Assembly: GCF_963678635.1 (NCBI RefSeq)
Contig: NC_087067.1
Location: forward strand, 30,974,401 to 31,038,400
DNA: 64,000 nucleotides
Source of the DNA: Symsagittifera roscoffensis
Taxonomy: Eukaryota > Xenacoelomorpha > Acoela > Convolutidae
Reading direction: 5' to 3'
Shown: positions 1-12,149 of the stretch, piece after piece
How positions within the stretch are numbered: the first letter of the stretch is position 1
Layout: the number at the start of each line of letters is the position of its first letter
Program-made: the position numbers and the translations under genes
The notes under the pieces: generated by a model
The model's database searches: none
What the model was told of the DNA's origin: nothing
Seen by the model: the letters and a program-made list of their open reading frames with translations, nothing else

Positions 1-39
1 ATTAGTCAAAAGGGGTCAATCATGAATCACATAGGGTCA

Positions 40-330
40 AATGATGCGCAGAAATAGCGAAAATTTGATTTTTATGTCGGATTGTTTTTGCTTGCAAGAC
101 TGTAAACAGATGCAAATTACGAAAACTAATCCAGTATATATGTAATTTCAATGTGCAGTTAGCTGGACCAGCATAATGCTGCTGATCATATACAGGACTG
201 TCACGAGAAGGCCTACACATGGTCTCAATATCAAATATAAGCTCTTATTTGGAGCTACAAAAAATTGCAACCAAAAAAAGCTTGGAAAAAATTAAACCAA
301 ATAATTCAATTTAGCACAAAAGTCATCAAA
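40..330 (+). repeat. dispersed repeat, copy 1 of a pair (other copy near 32060-32320)
   Basis: A stretch with the order GCTTGCAAGACTG, CAGTATATATG, GATCATATACA, TGTCAC-ACGAGA-GGCCT, CA-TGGTCT recurs in the same order and orientation near 32060-32320, with substitutions and small indels. The 66-codon minus-strand ORF here has no counterpart in the other copy, so I read this as a noncoding interspersed repeat. Boundaries are approximate. Confidence 0.5.
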
Positions 331-380
331 TAAACATTCAATGATAAACAACTAGTTGTTACCTTAAAGCTAAAACTTTG

Positions 381-596
381 ATCAATGCCAATTAATCGAT
401 GCCAACTAAAAGAAACTCGGAAGAATTTTTTTGTGCAAGAGCAGTACTGTTGCTCTGATTCGTGGTTATTATTTTATTAGAGTGAGCAAAATTTTGCTCA
501 CTGTAAAAAAAATATTGACCACGACTCAGAGCAACAGTACTACTCTTACGTAAAAAAAACTCAAATTCTTCCGAATGTTTTTTTGTTGGCATTGAT
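381..596. mobile_element. 216-bp palindromic foldback element (MITE-like)
   Basis: The two halves are inverted copies of each other. The left end begins ATCAATGCCAA and the right end finishes TTGGCATTGAT. The arms share the CGGAAGAATTT and AGTACTGTTGCTCTGA blocks in inverted orientation, and the centre is a perfect 22-bp palindrome at 481-502 (AGTGAGCAAAA plus its complement). There is no coding capacity. Long near-perfect palindromes of this kind are typical of foldback or MITE transposons. No clear target-site duplication was identified. Confidence 0.65.
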
Positions 597-1659
597 TAGT
601 TTATTTAGTTTTCGGCCAAAAAAATAAATATTGACTGCCTTAGTCAAGTACCAATTTCATACTTTGGAGTCGTTCATACTTTGGAGTCCGGAAATCATTA
701 AGAACAATTTAGTTTGCCTTAATTCAATTTAAAACGACTATGAGTGACGGCTAACTCGCCATGCATAAATCATTGGCGTATTGAAATAAATATGAAAAAC
801 GTCCAATTTCTCACAATAAATGGGTTAATAAATGAGAAAGCATATTTGCCTGAGAACGAGAATAATCCAGAATCGATCCAAAAGCTGTGAATCACAATTG
901 CTCTGAATAAAAAATCAACCCCAGAATATAATCTTTTCATATTCTTCGAAAGTGGGAACTCGGAAGTAAAACGGACAATGGGTTAGCTTTGATTTTCTTA
1001 TTCTAGCGTACAGTTGAAAGAACTAATCCTCAGAGACGTCATCAGCTTCAACTCACAACCATGTCAGCTTCAATTTGATTTTAATCATCACTACCAAGAT
1101 CTTTCTTTCATCAATGTGAACAATTATGTCTGTGTAAATTCTCTGCCAGAAATTGTTTTCAGTGCTCCAACACCATTAGAGTGAGTTTAATTCCGTATAC
1201 GTTGTTTTTTTTTGAAAATTCATAAGGACCAAAATTTTGATTGCTAGTTTGGCTTCGATAAGGATTAAGCAAAAAAAAATTGAGGCAAAAATTTCATCGT
1301 ATATTATCCTAAAGCTTTGCTTTTTCTCGTGATGTGATTGAGGTTTTTTGAATTCGGTTCAGTTTTCCGTGTAACTGAAAAATCTAAGCTCACTAGAGAT
1401 AATCTAGAAAAAAAGAACACCACAAGAGATAGAAAACCACACGGCAAAGTCAAATCAAGTAACGAACCTGAACTTATTTTAATTCCTTCCTAAAAAAACT
1501 TAAACAAAAGTAACAATTTGTTTCAGTTGAGTGAAACTTTTGAAAAAGATTTCAGTATTTTTTTCCATTAACATATTAAGCAACGTTTCAGGGGTCAAAC
1601 ATGGCGTTTTCAGAATACAACTTTGGGTTTTGAAAAAATCTACATTGATTTTGACTCTT
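597..1659. other. AT-rich noncoding stretch with an R1 remnant
   Basis: No supported gene. Near 900-970 there is a minus-strand remnant of dispersed family R1: the module CTTTCGAAGAA next to a G-rich GGGGTTGATTTTTT, read on the reverse strand. The remainder shows no structure I can name. Confidence 0.4.
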
Positions 1660-2260
1660 ATGGTGAAATACAAATTCTTTCTACAACGCATACTGGTTGC
1701 CACACTCCCGGCCAGCAAATGAAACATTCTTCCCACATAACCATATACAAAAGAACAAGACTGCTCAAGTATCAGGGCAAAACCTTGATTGTTCCGACAG
1801 CTCCTTCATCCATATCGACTAGTTTTGGCTGAAAAAGGTATTGAAAAACTATAAATATTGGACAATATCAAAAATCAAGTTTGAAAATTCACATTACAAA
1901 ATTAATACGACCGGTTAGTTAATCTGGTCTCAATTTAACTTGGAACGATTTTTGGTGCGGGATAGTTCGTCACGCATAAATAGTTTGCGTTGTGCTTTCA
2001 GCATTATGAACAAAATCTTCAAAGCACGCATAACTTAGAGCTTGGTCAAATTGGTAACTTTCAAACTCCCTGAACTTTGCATAAAATACTCGAAGCTACG
2101 ATATCTTTTTAAATTTGGTTTCAAGAAGTCTATATCTTCAAAGGGTTACAAAAACTGTTAAAAACAATTTTATGATCGCCGAAATTGGACTGAATAAAAA
2201 AACCACCCCAAACATAAATATTCCGTTTTCTTCGAAAGTCGGAACAACAAATTAAATATG
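1660..2260 (-). repeat. dispersed repeat family R1, minus-strand copy
   Basis: Read on the minus strand this copy starts with GTTCCGACTTTCGAAGAAAA at about 2225-2245 and ends with the GGGCTTT-GCCCTGATA type block near 1775-1800. The same two blocks lie 350-470 bp apart in the copies at 18580-19080 and 49300-49690. It has no coding potential. Related partial copies on the same strand lie at 4970-5170 and 6490-6720. Confidence 0.55.
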
Positions 2261-2852
2261 GTTATAAGCAATATCAAAACTTCAATAATCTACTTCAACA
2301 ACATCAAAAAACGTATTATTTTCAACATTTTTGATTGTTTTTTTGAGTAACCGAGGAGAAACAATATTGGAACTTTGAGATAAGATTTCCATACAGCGAT
2401 TAAATGCCCTGCAATATTTTGGAATAGTTTTTAAAATTGCTGTTTTTCAATTTGCTTAAAATTGCAAGTTCGTGCTTTTTCCAAAACATTTGCCTGCAAC
2501 TATGTATAAATGTTTCGACTTTCGAAAAAAAAGAAATATTTATGTTTAGGTTGGTTTTTTTATTCAGTCAACTTTCAACGATCGAAATATTAATGTTTAT
2601 CAAACAATTTTCCCTACCTTATTTACCTTATTGAAGATATTGACTCCTTGACTTCAAATCTAAAAAAATATTTATTCAAGTTGATATCTTCAATGAAGTA
2701 TAATAGTTTTTTGTTTAAAACTATTATTTCGATCGGCGAAACTCACTCGACCATACAACTCGAAGAAAATTTTAAAAAATTCCCTAAGGACTCATTTTTT
2801 TGTTAAAAGCATTTCAAGTTTTTCTCTACTTAGTTAGTTATTTGGGAAAAAT

Positions 2853-5800
2853 ATGGACAGGAAAAACCTAATTCTTGCGCAAAAAAGCGCCTTTTTGGAG
2901 AAAACAACAATAACAATCGATGCAGCTGCTGCTGCTGGAGTTCAACAAAACGGAATCAAGTCTGAAGGCATTTTCGACTCAGTAGTTAAATTTAGACAGT
3001 TGAACTGGCTTTCGTTTCCAAAAGAAATTGATTCCGGCTTTCTAGGTGATAGCTACATCAAATTTGAAGTTATTCAGTTTGAAACAAAAAAAGGAAAAAT
3101 GGTTCAACGAGAAATGACTGAAGAAGATAATCGTTACTGGAAATATGGACTTTGCCATGAAATCGGACTTGTAAAGTTATGTGTCTTGTGTTATCAACAA
3201 TTCTATGGACTTCACTCGACCAAAGATCTTCTCAAGACACAGTAAGTTCCCATGTTATGAAAATGTCTGGCATTTTTTTTTAATTTAGTAGTTTTCAGTG
3301 GATTGTTTTGGAGTACCTCACCATAGATTTGATTTCTGTACAGCAACTTTTTGTTCGAAAACAAGAAAATTAAATAGCAAAAGGTATTTAAGTGAGCTTT
3401 GATTTGGGGCTTTTTTTAAAAAAAAAGAGCCAAAAATGGTTTCAAATGTGAAACAATAATAAAAACGTGGGTTTGACTGAAGCTTGAGGAAATCTGAGAA
3501 CATGGAAACCGTTATTTTCTAAAAAGAATCAAATTTCTTCGGCCATTTATTGATTTTAATTTCTTTTGAGAAATGAAAAACAAGTACACTAAAATAAACG
3601 AAAGTTTTAAATTCACAAAAAAAAACGTATCACTACGTAGATCAATAGTTTCTCATTGATTCAGTTAATCTAATTTCGTAAATCAAATGTCAATTAATAA
3701 AATGTCTTTCAAAATTGTTCTTGAAACTCAAATTGTTTTAAGGCCATATATTTTTCCTTCGAAAATCTAACTTTGACGTTTTATCAAAAAGCAACTTAAA
3801 CTTTTTAATTCACTGATTTTTTTTTCAAACTGTCTGTTGGCAAATTTTTGACGTTCTTCTGAATTAATTTTGAGCTAGTGTTTAAGAGTAATGAACGTAG
3901 TGAAGTCTCTTACATAGGTCTTGCCGATTTTTTTTTTTTTTTTTTTTTTCAAAAAAGTCTTATAAGTCTCTAATAACTACAGATGTGCATTCATACATAT
4001 TCATGCAACTATGAATGCGCTAAGGTATATATGCACTTTATGAGTTCAATTGAAATTCATCTGCTGAAAGTGACGTAGATAGCACTCTCCAAATACGAAC
4101 GTGGAATTGGAGCAAAAAAGTGTGAACGATTTTTAGTTTCAAAAGTGGAAAATATTTTTAAGATTTCATAGCGGAATGAAAACTTTACCTATTGATGCAG
4201 TTTTCTCTTGTTGGGTTCAACTGTCAAAAAAGCGATAATCATGAGTCTAGAAAATAAAAGAGCTTAAAGGGAATTTTTTTCCAGAAAATTCAGTGAGCTT
4301 TTTTCAACAAGTTCAGTGTTTTTTTTATGTTTACTTGCGTTCATTATGATTTTCCAAACTTCGATTGGCCATGTTCATATCAGACATGTAACACTTAAAT
4401 CGAAGCCAGACAGAAATTATCAACATAAGTGTTGAAGACTCAAACCACACATTTTTCTCTTTAACAGCAAATTATTTCCAGAAACCAGCAAGTAGATCGT
4501 TTTAACTGGTGCTGGACATCAAGCCGACGAGACTTCCAGCCAAATTGTACCCTAAAAATTTTTTGATTAATTTCTCAATTTCATGATCTTTCACAGCTAG
4601 TTATTGGCGTTTCCATAAAATTTAAGCCTCCAAATGATGTTTAGAAAAGTTGAAAGATAAAACACGGTTGAAGGCGTTTCTCATGTTCATAATTTATGCA
4701 TTTCAAAAACCGGCTGATGCTATTAATGGATGAAAATTCTTTTTAGTTCATTGTCATGAATAGCGCTTATTATTGACTAAATTTTCAAAATGCAACTTTT
4801 TTTCAGATGAAAATTAGAGATTTGATGTGCTTGTGAAGTTTAAAATTCGACCTGAAGTCCTTTCGCCTTGAAGTCTTGTCGGCCTGTTGTCCTAGACTCG
4901 TTCAGTTTGCATGCAGCAAGGCATAGTGCCACCACTGATTTTCATTTAAACGCAAATTAATGAAATGCAAACTTTTTCTACAACTCAGAGTGGTTCCCAC
5001 ACTCCCCGCCAGCAGAAGAAACATTCGTCCCACATAACGACATATAAAATAACAAGACTGCTCGTAAATCAGGGCAAAGCTTTGAAAGTTTCGACTGCCC
5101 CTTGATCCATAGCGATTAGTTTTTGGTTAAAAAAAGTTAAAAAAACTATCAATATTTGGCAGTGGTGCGTAGATATTTGTGCCCTAGACATCTGAGTCCT
5201 TGAAAAAACTGTCTTAAACTACAAAAATCTGTCAGACGCTTGTGTCCAACTCAAAATTGTCAAAAAAGTTTCACTTTGATTTGACCTTATGATCTCTAAG
5301 GCTTTTGCGTCCCTCTGAAACCGCATTTGGCCACAATTCAAACCGCATTTGGCCGAGCGGTGAAGTCTTTACTTTTGAGATCAAAAGGCTGGTAGTTCAA
5401 ATCTCATGGTACCAAAAAAATTCTCTCGGTTTAGTGGAAATTTTATAATGAAAAAACCTAAAATCGGTTAAAACTTTTCAAACTTGATATGGTTTGACTA
5501 ATTTGGGTCAGAAGGAAAAGATATAAGAAATCTTGATTATAATATATTTTTTTGCCGTTTCCAAAACGGTTCTAGCTCAATTTTGAAATGTTTCAGGAAA
5601 AAAACTTGAAAAAACTTTTTGAAATTTGTTTCTTTACAACATAAATTTTAGATATTTGGAAAAAAAAACTGAATTTTCACAGAGTGCGCTGTTCCTGAAA
5701 TTGAGAATTTAATAGACAGCAACTAACTCGAAAAGGTTTTTTTTTTCAAGTTAACCACATTGAGGTTTTCATAACGGGACACTCTTTGCCCTACGCATAA

Positions 5801-7276
5801 TTTTTCTAGCAGGTTTTCGGCGTCTTTCTGTTCATCTTAGAAATGTTCGATGAGCTTCGGAAACAATGGATGTTTTGCGTATAATCAATCAAATAGTATC
5901 AAGTTCCGATTTCTTAACTAAGCAGTTTGGACCCAAGGTTTTTATATCAGCCGAATAGCATTGTTACACTAAACTCAAATAAAAAAAAAATTTCACCGGT
6001 GATCTTTATTTGTAATCTTATGGGGTTTTAAATTAAGTTGAGGCATGCTATTTGATCAATTTGATACTTAACTATGAGCTAAATGCATTACTTTGTACTT
6101 TACATAGCGTGGGGAGGGGAGATTTTTGCAAAAAAACCTGAATAAAAAATATTAAATTTTTTCGAAAGCTATTACTTTTTTCTAAAGCGAACAATACTCT
6201 ATAGGTTTTGAAGGGCAGTCGGAAAACTTAGGGCTTCGCCCTGATACAAGCAAGCAGTCTAGTTTTGATACTAACTATGACTTTTTTCATCTAGTTTTTG
6301 AATGCTGAGCAAAACTCAGCGGCTCGTAGATCTGGCCGCAAATTTTTATTTATATATTATCGAAGCGTACTCATCAAAATATTGTAGTGCTTGAAACAGT
6401 GCACAAAAGCTTTCCTTGTTTTGCACAAGGACTTTTCAAATATATTGGAAAGCAATGTCAATAAAAGTTTTAAAAAAACCATAAGTTTAACAGTTAACTT
6501 ATACTTGGAAACTGGAGACTGCTAGTATATAGGGGTAAAGGTCTGAATGTTCCGACTGCCCCTTAGTCCATATATACTAGTTTTTGGGAAAAGAGAAAAT
6601 TAAAAAACTATTAACATTGGACAATATCAAAGATCAAGTGTAAAAATTTGAGTGTTACAAAATTAATACAATCAAAACGACCAATTAGCTAGTCTCAATT
6701 AACTCTTTTTGTGCGTTTTGTGGGTAAAATCTTATTTCGACATAAAATCAAGCCTCGACTGTCCTAAAAAAGTATTCCTAAACTTTTCCCCCCCCAACTT
6801 TATTTGGTGCCCCAGAGTTATTTTGACACTATCGTAATTCAAGCCCTGAATTTTTGATGCGTTCATTTTGCCGCAGACGCCGTAATCAAACGGGTTAATT
6901 GACAAAAGTGATCATCGTTTGACTGATTTTATGCTGATTAAAAATTATGCATTTGCCGCTAATATCTGTATTTGAGATAAGATTTTATTTTTTATATCAC
7001 CAATGGTATATATTTTGCAATTTCAATGAGGCTTTCATCTGAACACTTTACCTTGTCAATTAACTCTATTATGTAATTTCATTTCACCATAGATTGAAAG
7101 GTTTCAATCAAAGTTTAAAAACCATAAAATTTGACAAAAAAACGCCACAGGAAACTTTTGCCGCCGCGTTTTTAGAGAAATTCGGTTCCTACAATGTATA
7201 TTTAAATTTTGTTACTTTGAAGCGTTTGGAGCTGGAATTAAATTTATTACATCTTATAATACAAAACAGTTTGTAA
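2853..7276 (+). CDS. two-exon protein of unknown function (190 aa model)
   Basis: Exon 1 is 2853-3241 and exon 2 is 7093-7276. The start ATG has an in-frame stop (TAG) 18 bases upstream. Exon 1 ends at a strong donor, ACA|GTAAGT, after the second base of a codon. Exon 2 begins after ACCATAG with exactly one base completing the codon, then stays open to a stop, so the phases match and give 190 residues. Exon 1 holds an alanine run (DAAAAAGV, near residue 24), charged segments, and a Cys/Tyr-rich stretch (LVKLCVLCYQQFYGLHS, near residue 106). I see no signal peptide, membrane segment or known domain. The 3.85-kb intron is filled with repeats. More 5' or alternative exons are possible. I do not recognise the family and infer no function. 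Confidence 0.5.
3242..7092 (+). other. intron of the 2853-7276 gene, contents
   Basis: It holds a poly-T run near 3930-3950, R1 fragments at about 4970-5170 and 6490-6720 (minus strand) and 6180-6270 (plus strand, with the AGGGCTTCGCCCT hairpin), and a tRNA-Ser/Leu-like fragment at 5347-5412. No other coding exon is supported. Confidence 0.45.
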
Positions 7277-7599
7277 AATGTAAATTTACTTTGTAAATGA
7301 AAAAACTAATAGTTTTCAATTGCATCAAAAATAGGGATTAAATTGGATTATGACCTTGGTTATTGTCACCCTGATTCTTAGCATATAACAATGAGTTATA
7401 TGACTTTAGTTTATTATTCAATTGTTTTTTCGATGAGGTTGAGTAATCATAAAATGTGTGGTGGACTCGTTTTTTGCAGTTCTCTTCATAACCGGTCGAA
7501 CCAACTTATTCAAATGTTTGCTTCCTTGCTTCCTGATAAAAAATTAGACACCTGCAGGACGTGTTTCATCAGAATATCACGTCATAAGACATTTTAATA

Positions 7600-8270
7600 G
7601 CAATAAATAACAAAGATAGCCGGTTACTGTGCAAGTAGCACAGAATGTTCCGACCAAAGTCTTTAAAAATACAAAAAAAAGGATTTCAAAGTTGGTGTCG
7701 TTTTCTTCTGCATGTTCTGATGAAAAGATCTGAAGGAAAATATTAAAAAGTTAGGCATATTTGAGAGTTATCGTAAAATAGGTCAATTGAAAACATTTTT
7801 TCAGGACAAATGATTAGAAAAGCGAAAAATAACTTTTAAAAAGTTTCAAACATTTCAAAATATTTTTCAAACTTTTTGCAAAAATGTTTTGATTTTTCAA
7901 GTTTTTGATGCCCAAAATTGCGCTAAGAACTCCAGAATCTACCTTTTTTTGATCAAAACTAAGTTTTCACGGCTGAAATTAAGCTTAAATAAGCTATTTG
8001 AAGCAAATACTGTCACCTTATTAGCTCGAAATTAGACCAAAAATCATAAATTTCAAAACGGTTTTTCTCAACACTCAAATCACGACTAAAAGGGTTTAAA
8101 AACGATATATCACTCAACCCAGTCCGATCATTATTTGTGGTACTTGACCTAAGCAAAAAAACTAAAACATACCCGAATACAGAGTTCCTCCCCATTTTCA
8201 ATGGTCGGAACAATAATGGAGTAAACTTCAATGAGATGTAAACTTTCAAACAATAGAGCAAATGAATAGG
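7600..8270 (-). repeat. dispersed repeat family R2, minus-strand copy
   Basis: On the minus strand this copy carries the blocks found in plus orientation at 37560-38830. The first is a GATCGGACTGGGTTGAGTGATAT-like block with CTTTTAGTCGTGATT, followed by GAGAAAAACCG and the near-terminal GTGCTACTTGCACAGTAACC type block (here 7620-7660). Other plus-strand copies lie at 34140-34480 and 54895-55330. The minus-strand ORF inside it is not shared by the other copies. Confidence 0.5.
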
Positions 8271-8744
8271 CTAATGAAAAGATGAACGTGAGAAAGTACG
8301 TCAGTTAGTTTTCTCGCCAACTGTCTGTTAATTCTCTTCAAATAATTACCTTTTTAGTGCAAAAATTGTGAGTTTTTTTTTATTTAAAAAACTTTTCATT
8401 AGATTTAACTTTTCTTGAAAGATCTGATATCCAAATTTTCTACGGTTTTGAAATTGGTAAGCATCTGAAAAATTAGCTTTGTAATTTTTTTTAAACAAAG
8501 AACATTTTTTATCTTTGCTTCAAAATTCAGTTACTTAAGCAACAGGCTACAATCAAAAAGCAAGAAGCGTCAATTAATAAAATGTTTATAGAAAATTGAA
8601 TGATAGTTTTTAAGAATTGGCTCTCTCTTCATTGAAAGTGTTGTTCACAGCTACCAACAAAAAACAACAACAAGTATTTGTGACCCACGCGATTCTTGAT
8701 TATTGATTTTTTACATTTTAATTTCTCAAAATTTTTTGGTTATG

Positions 8745-9624
8745 TTCGTAACCGAACACAAATGACATAAGCCTTGATTACTCAAACTTAGTAACCAACG
8801 GTTTTGCCGTCTCGCATTAAAAATGCATTGGAAACAGCCTAATATGTGTTACTTCTGTCTCAGACAAATAATATAACGAAAGTAATGAACTTTTCAATTT
8901 TGTTAATAATTTTCAAAGATGATTATTTCTAAAATTTGAATTTTTAAATTACCAGACATTGATCAAGGCATACAAAAACATGTCAACAAAACCAAGAGGA
9001 GTTTTAAACGTTTTTAAAAAAGTTATGAAGAGAAAAGGAAAAAAAATCCAATATTAGTATATCCAGGACTACGTTATACACACAAAAAATTAAATTTTGC
9101 ATGCAAAATTTTTTTTTCAAAAAAACATTTGTTTGAATACGAAAATCAATTTGCGGTTGGAAAAAAAAACACAAAAAATTTTTTGGGGGCAATTTCAAAA
9201 ATACTCATCGCCATCAAAAAAATGCTAGTCATACAACTTCCATATTGTGGAAATTGTGTGACTAGTATTTTTATAAAAAAAGTCAAAGTTTTCAGTCGTA
9301 GCAGCCCAAAAAACGCTTAAATGTTTTGCCAGCAGTTGAATTGATTGTTCAAAGCTTTTTTTTTACAAAAAATTTTTAAAAAAATTCTAATCTTACAGTT
9401 TCCATATATGGAAGTTGTATGGTTAGCATTTTTTCATACCATTTTTTTCCTTTTTTTATGAAGAGATACCAATTTTGATACCAAAACAAATATAAAATAC
9501 CTTTGAAGTTTGATTAAACTCATTTTGCAAAAATGTATGAAATTTGTATGACTAGCATTTTTCCATAGACTAAGTGTATGAAATTGTATGATTAGCATTT
9601 TCGGTCTATGGATGTCAACCCGGG
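8745..9624 (+). mobile_element. TIR element family R3, copy A (left end not found)
   Basis: The right end is GTCAACCCGGG at 9614-9624, preceded by TTGTATGATTAGCAT motifs. The left part (GTAACCGAAC, then GATCAAGGCATACAAAA and TCCAGGACTACGTTAT) matches the reverse complement of copy B at 40167-40960 block for block. Several internal hairpins occur, for example near 9220-9270, where GCTAGTCATACAA is followed by its inverse. No transposase is visible, so this looks like a non-autonomous element. The matching left terminal repeat was not found and may be eroded. Confidence 0.55.
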
Positions 9625-9809
9625 AAGCTATTAGCTACGATTTTTTTCTTTCACCCTGAGGTTAAAAAAACGTGTTTCCCCAGCCAACATGTGTTATGTT
9701 TGGGATCGATATGAAATGTTTGAAAGATCCTCTTTAAACGCAAGGTAAAACAACCTCAACGCCAAAAAAGGTCACACGACCCAATGTGCTCTCAGAGGGC
9801 TAAATCTAA

Positions 9810-10619
9810 ATGTTTAGGTGCAAGAACAAAACACCACCGGAAAAGATGAACTTATGCCTTCACAACTGCCCTGGCTTAAAAAACACTACCTTCAAAAGCA
9901 CAATTGTATTGAAGTACCAGCATTTCAAAATCTGCAACAGTGGGGAAAGTATATTGCAGAAATGCTTCAATGACCGACTCAACGGCTTAGGCTTAATCGA
10001 AGAAGCAACCGACCTTACTACTTTGTCCAAGGAAGTTTCCACTGAAGCAAACACACACATTGGATCACAATCAACCGCAATCAACCAAATATCAACAAAT
10101 ATGGGAACTACTAAGACTACATCTAAGACTACATCTAAGGCTACACCTAAGACTACATCTAAGACTACATCTAAGACAACGACTACATCTAAGACTTCGT
10201 CTGATACTACATTTAAGACAACGACTACATCTAAGACCTCGTCTAAGACCTCATCTGAGACCTCGTCCAAGACGTCATCTGAGACCTCATCTAAGACTAC
10301 ATCTGAGACCTCATCTAAGACTACATCTGAGGCATCATCTGAGGCTACAACCGAGACATCGAGTTTTAACATTTCAATGTCAAACACCTCCGACAACATA
10401 ACGGATGAGACTACTACTGCAATAGTCTTTGGTCCAGGTGAAAATGGTGCAAATAACAACGGAGCGGGTAGAGATACTGCAGCAAAGAAAAATAAAAAGA
10501 AGCCGAAAGGCAGCAAATACCTTCTAGCTGGAGCTGAAAAAGTCAGCCTAGATTGTCTGCATACAGTTTTACAAGTCATAACTTCAGTTTTTGGAGGCAT
10601 ACAAATAGCGACAGCGTGA
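9810..10619 (+). CDS. mucin-like Thr/Ser/Lys-repeat protein, terminal exon
   Basis: The open frame runs 269 codons. The ATG at 9810 may be fortuitous, because TGTTTAG at 9811-9817 is a good splice acceptor and the exon may begin at 9818 (RCKNKTPPEK). The first ~65 residues hold spaced cysteines (RCKN, LCLHNC, KICNSG, QKCFND), as in a small disulphide-bonded extracellular domain. Residues ~100-180 are tandem TTSK, TSSK and TSSET repeats encoded by degenerate 12-15 bp units (about 10110-10350), a likely O-glycosylated stalk. A NISMSNTSDNITDE segment with N-glycosylation sequons, a basic KKNKKKPKG patch and a weakly hydrophobic tail (LQVITSVFGGIQIATA) follow. With no signal peptide in this exon, a 5' exon is expected upstream and was not found. 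A secreted or GPI-anchored product is inferred; the family is not identified. Confidence 0.5.
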   Translation: MFRCKNKTPPEKMNLCLHNCPGLKNTTFKSTIVLKYQHFKICNSGESILQKCFNDRLNGLGLIEEATDLTTLSKEVSTEANTHIGSQSTAINQISTNMGTTKTTSKTTSKATPKTTSKTTSKTTTTSKTSSDTTFKTTTTSKTSSKTSSETSSKTSSETSSKTTSETSSKTTSEASSEATTETSSFNISMSNTSDNITDETTTAIVFGPGENGANNNGAGRDTAAKKNKKKPKGSKYLLAGAEKVSLDCLHTVLQVITSVFGGIQIATA

Positions 10620-12100
10620 AAAAGTTTTAGTCTAAGTTAACCTCAATGAAAAAAGCATTCAAACAAAGTAACCTGCCAAAAAAAGTTTGACTCGTGTTGT
10701 TTGAAATATGGTTTGACTTGAGTTTTGTGTGCTTAATTGGGCGAAAAAATAATTAGCAATTTTAAAAGGTGCAGTATTAATTTCAAATAGTGCCAGAAGA
10801 TAACTGAAACGGAAAAAATTAATGGGATGGAATTAGCTCGAACTGTCCAGTTGAAAACTAATTATCCGATTTGAGAAGTTTAATATTTTCATGTGTAAAG
10901 CAGAACCTCATTTTTCAAAAGAGAGCATAACGAGGTTGTATAAAAATACGCAATTGTAAAATCGATGCTTTTTGCTATGTAAATATGAAACTATTCATTG
11001 TCACTTAATTTGCAATTTAATTGCTTTGTTCGTTTTTTTTAAAGTTGGAATAGCGAAATGAAATGTGCCATGCAAAAACACAAAGCGCTAGTTTATCTTC
11101 AGTTCATAAAAATCAATTGAGATGCAGAGAGTGTGTATGAACAAAATTGAAAGCAATCCCTTTTTAATCCAATGCCCGTACCGCCCTGTAAATTCTCTCA
11201 TACAGATCCTGAAATATTCTTTTTCTGATCTAAAATTCAGATCTTAAATAGGTAGTGAAATATTTAAATAATACTTGGATACTTTAAGGATGGGCTATTT
11301 CAGATCTTATTTCAGATCTAAAATTTGGATTTTCATCTTTTTTTTTCAGATCTGACAAAATCTATTTCAGATGTAAATTCAGATCTTTCTAGCATTTTGA
11401 TATATTTTATAAGTTTCATGAAAGTCAACAAGACACGTAGCAAGACGCGTAAGTATATTTACTGTTAATTCGAAAATTGTTAGTTTTCAATTTTTATCAA
11501 AAAAGTTCAGATCTAAAGTTTGTTAATTTATATCTAGGAATGGAAATCGCGAAATTCAAATTTGAGAACAAACTCATTAGGAAAAAAGAAGTTCAAATTT
11601 TGTATAGAAAATCCACTACGTACGGGTGTACAATAAAAATCCAGAGTTGTTGTCATTATTTTTTATAGTCAATCAGCGAGAGGCCTTACCCAAAGATTAA
11701 TTCTTAAAGTTAACTAAGTTATGGCTATAAAACCAGAGCTCATCTTGTAAAATGCTATTCATGTGCGATTTGAACCGGTGATCATATTATTGATGGGTAC
11801 CGTCACTACCGATGCGGCACACGCCAACCAATAAGATTATAATTCATCATTTCCTTAGAAACACAATTCATTAAAACTTATTAATAATCAAGTAAAGTCC
11901 AGTAAAATGGATTATTATTTCCTCTACATTACGATTTTAATCGCAAATTTTGCAACAGTTAAGGCATTTCTCTAAGGGTGCTTGAAATCTGATCCTACTA
12001 AAATTATCCGCTCACGTTCTGCAAACTATAAAATGATTTCTGAAAGAAAGATTCCTTTAAAAGCAAAAATGAAATATAAAATTAAAACAAAAACTTAAAG
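10620..12100. other. noncoding AT-rich stretch
   Basis: No gene is supported. Between about 11205 and 11520 the hexamer-like motif CAGATCT or its variants (TCAGATCTAAA, TCAGATCTTA) recurs many times, a loose motif cluster rather than a clean tandem array. Nothing else is recognised. Confidence 0.35.
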
Positions 12101-12149
12101 CAAAAATTTGAAGCAAAAATGAAAAATATACATCAGCCAATTGCTAAGT

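Noticed and set aside
5347-5412. tRNA-Ser/Leu-like sequence (TGGCCGAGCGGT A-box, TAGTTCAAATCTC B-box-like)
   Set aside because: The A-box is good, but acceptor and T stems pair poorly, so it is at most a tRNA pseudogene or SINE head, not a functional tRNA.
9860-10600. Long minus-strand ORF rich in Val/Leu/Asp
   Set aside because: Antisense shadow of the Thr/Ser/Lys repeat exon.
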